Shown here piece by piece: positions 63,040-64,000 of a stretch of DNA of 64,000 nucleotides (its first letter is position 1; each line of letters begins with the position of its first letter). A program made the position numbers and the translations under genes. Under the pieces are notes generated by a model. The model made no database searches, was not told where the DNA came from, and saw only the letters and a program-made list of their open reading frames with translations. Origin of the DNA: Tilletia caries (Eukaryota; Basidiomycota; Exobasidiomycetes; Tilletiales; Tilletiaceae); assembly GCA_032718865.1 (NCBI GenBank), contig JALUTQ010000026.1, forward strand, positions 806,001-870,000, in the 5' to 3' direction.

Positions 63040-63720
63040 TTAGTCGACGAGGTCCAGATTTCGGATCGCGTTCTGTAACTGCTGGGCGTCGGTCTGTCGG
63101 AAAGGGCGCTTAGTTGGTTCTTGAGAGCGATCTTGATTGCGTCGGTTTTCCGAGGGTCGGTATACGTCCGAGGGTCGGTAGTAGGGTTGGGTTGTTCGGT
63201 AGTCGCGGGATCGAGTACTGGCGGTGTCTTGGGGTCTTCGTCGAGGTTCGGGGGAGGGGGATCGGTTTGATCGGCGGTATTGACACCTTTCGATCGTTCT
63301 TGCTGCTCGAGGGGTTGGCGTGTATCGCTCGTTCCGTAGTCGAAGCTGGTGGGCCTCAAGGCTCTCCAATCTTGATTCGAGGTCGGAGTTGAATCGATCG
63401 AGGCGTGGAGCGTGCTTCTCGATTCCTTGTAGCGCTCGTTGAAGTCGCTCGGCGGTCTCGCGGAGATGATCGAGGTCGATGTCCTTGAGTAGCTCCTTTA
63501 GGGGGGCTACGACGTCTTGGAGTTCGTTGGAAGAGGCCTTTTCGGAGGTCGTGGGAGCGTCAACGTCGGTGTCCGATTGTTCTAGCTGGTCTTGGTCCTC
63601 GTATTCTCCGTAGTCAGAATGAGGTGAGGAGGGGGTTGGTTGGTTGTCTTCGGGGATCCAGTAGTTGGGATCTTCCTCGATGGATCGAGTTGGTGTGTCG
63701 AGGTTGTTTGCGCTGGTCAT
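63040..63720 (-). CDS. gypsy-2 ORF1: coiled-coil, Arg-rich protein
   Basis: A 226-codon protein encoded first after the 5' LTR (its start is about 80 bp inside). The N-terminal 80 residues are acidic. A long coiled coil covers about 75-130 (VVAPLKELLKDIDLDHLRET, LESRLESLEAHQLRLRNERY). The remainder is Arg/Ser/Tyr/Pro-rich (RSNRSPSPEPRRRPQD), as in RNA-binding tails, and ends NAIRNLDLVD. No known family. Because the polyprotein already contains Gag, this may be an accessory nucleocapsid or oligomerisation protein. Confidence 0.6.
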   Translation of the reverse strand: MTSANNLDTPTRSIEEDPNYWIPEDNQPTPSSPHSDYGEYEDQDQLEQSDTDVDAPTTSEKASSNELQDVVAPLKELLKDIDLDHLRETAERLQRALQGIEKHAPRLDRFNSDLESRLESLEAHQLRLRNERYTPTPRAARTIERCQYRRSNRSPSPEPRRRPQDTASTRSRDYRTTQPYYRPSDVYRPSENRRNQDRSQEPTKRPFRQTDAQQLQNAIRNLDLVD

Positions 63721-63802
63721 GAAACTTTTGGAACGTTTTTGCTGAAGTGGAACGTTACGTGGGTCGTCCTACTTGGCACAACTCATGCAGTCTCCACCAA
63801 TA

Positions 63803-64000
63803 TGTGGTTGACCGAAAGGCCGATGGGGTCTCGCTTAGTGCGGGTCTGTGCGGTTCGCTCGGGCCGGAAGAGGTGGGCTCGACCAGTCGGAGAAGGGCCA
63901 AGCAGGAGGGATGAGACTTGCGAGGCGATTGAAGAGGGTGAGGGTCGTATGAGTAGGTAAAAGAAGGGTAGAGTTGAGAGGGGCTTTGTAGAGTCAGGAG
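63803..64000 (-). repeat. gypsy-2 5' LTR, first 198 bp in the window
   Basis: It matches 52,918-53,115 base for base as far as I can compare. In the element's orientation this is the 3' end of the 5' LTR, followed by the primer-binding site. Confidence 0.9.

Larger units (their letters stand above)
52918..64000 (-). mobile_element. Ty3/gypsy retrotransposon with long LTRs and ubiquitin-like polyprotein (gypsy-2), 5' LTR cut by window end
   Basis: Minus-strand LTR element. The 3' LTR is 52,918-54,371. The 5' LTR starts at 63,803 and runs past the window. The 198 bp visible in both LTRs appear identical, so insertion was recent. Just inside the 5' LTR, after three bases, is TGGTGGAGACTGCATGAG, a likely tRNA primer-binding site. 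Coding order: a 226-codon coiled-coil ORF; a 1,793-codon polyprotein (ubiquitin-like segments, Gag, zinc knuckle, protease, RT); then RNase H and integrase after two frame changes. The H-family MITE is inserted at the pol/3' LTR junction. Confidence 0.85.

Overview
The window looks like a chromosomal segment of a repeat-rich basidiomycete fungus. The support is: short introns (about 50-100 bp) with GTGAGT-type donors and CAG acceptors; a fungal type II phosphatidylserine decarboxylase with C2 domains and an EF-hand; an intron-split NOP10; and a transposon set typical of basidiomycetes (Tnp2/CACTA-like, PIF/Harbinger, hAT MITEs, Ty3/gypsy, DIRS-like). I cannot name the species.

Only about 44.4-51.2 kb reads as ordinary host sequence. 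It holds PSD2 (minus strand, 5 exons), an unrecognised minus-strand coding stretch near 49.5-50.2 kb, and NOP10 (minus strand, 3 exons, 64 aa). The rest is layered mobile DNA.

Left part: a decayed Harbinger gene pair (1.2-4.0 kb), a broken coiled-coil gene (5.5-6.6 kb), and a DIRS-like retroelement split into 8.3-9.8 kb and 18.5-19.2 kb. Between its halves lies a Tnp2-type element with two convergent genes (11.5-17.8 kb), bordered by GC-rich palindromic arrays. A second Harbinger-type transposase lies at 22.9-25.8 kb. Centre: a nest at 28.8-36.8 kb in which a Ty3/gypsy element (5-bp TSD) sits in a 9-bp-TSD MULE-like element, which sits in an 8-bp-TSD hAT-like element. A second Tnp2-type element with two divergent genes follows (37.9-44.0 kb). 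Right part: a large gypsy element (52.9 kb to beyond the window end) with 1.45-kb LTRs, whose polyprotein carries ubiquitin/SUMO-like folds ahead of Gag.

Three observations stand out. (1) At least seven hAT-like MITE insertions have exact 8-bp target duplications, and their bodies are almost entirely degenerate copies of a short, mostly palindromic word that differs in each family. (2) The gypsy element at 29.5-36.4 kb encodes RT, the first part of RNase H, integrase, then the rest of RNase H in one open frame, so integrase lies inside RNase H. (3) The gypsy polyprotein at 57.3-62.7 kb has tandem beta-grasp-like segments, the last ending in a SUMO-like EQTGG just before Gag, which suggests maturation by a host SUMO protease. 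Most transposon genes here are broken by stops, frameshifts or MITE insertions, and the exact target duplications allow the order of insertion to be read.
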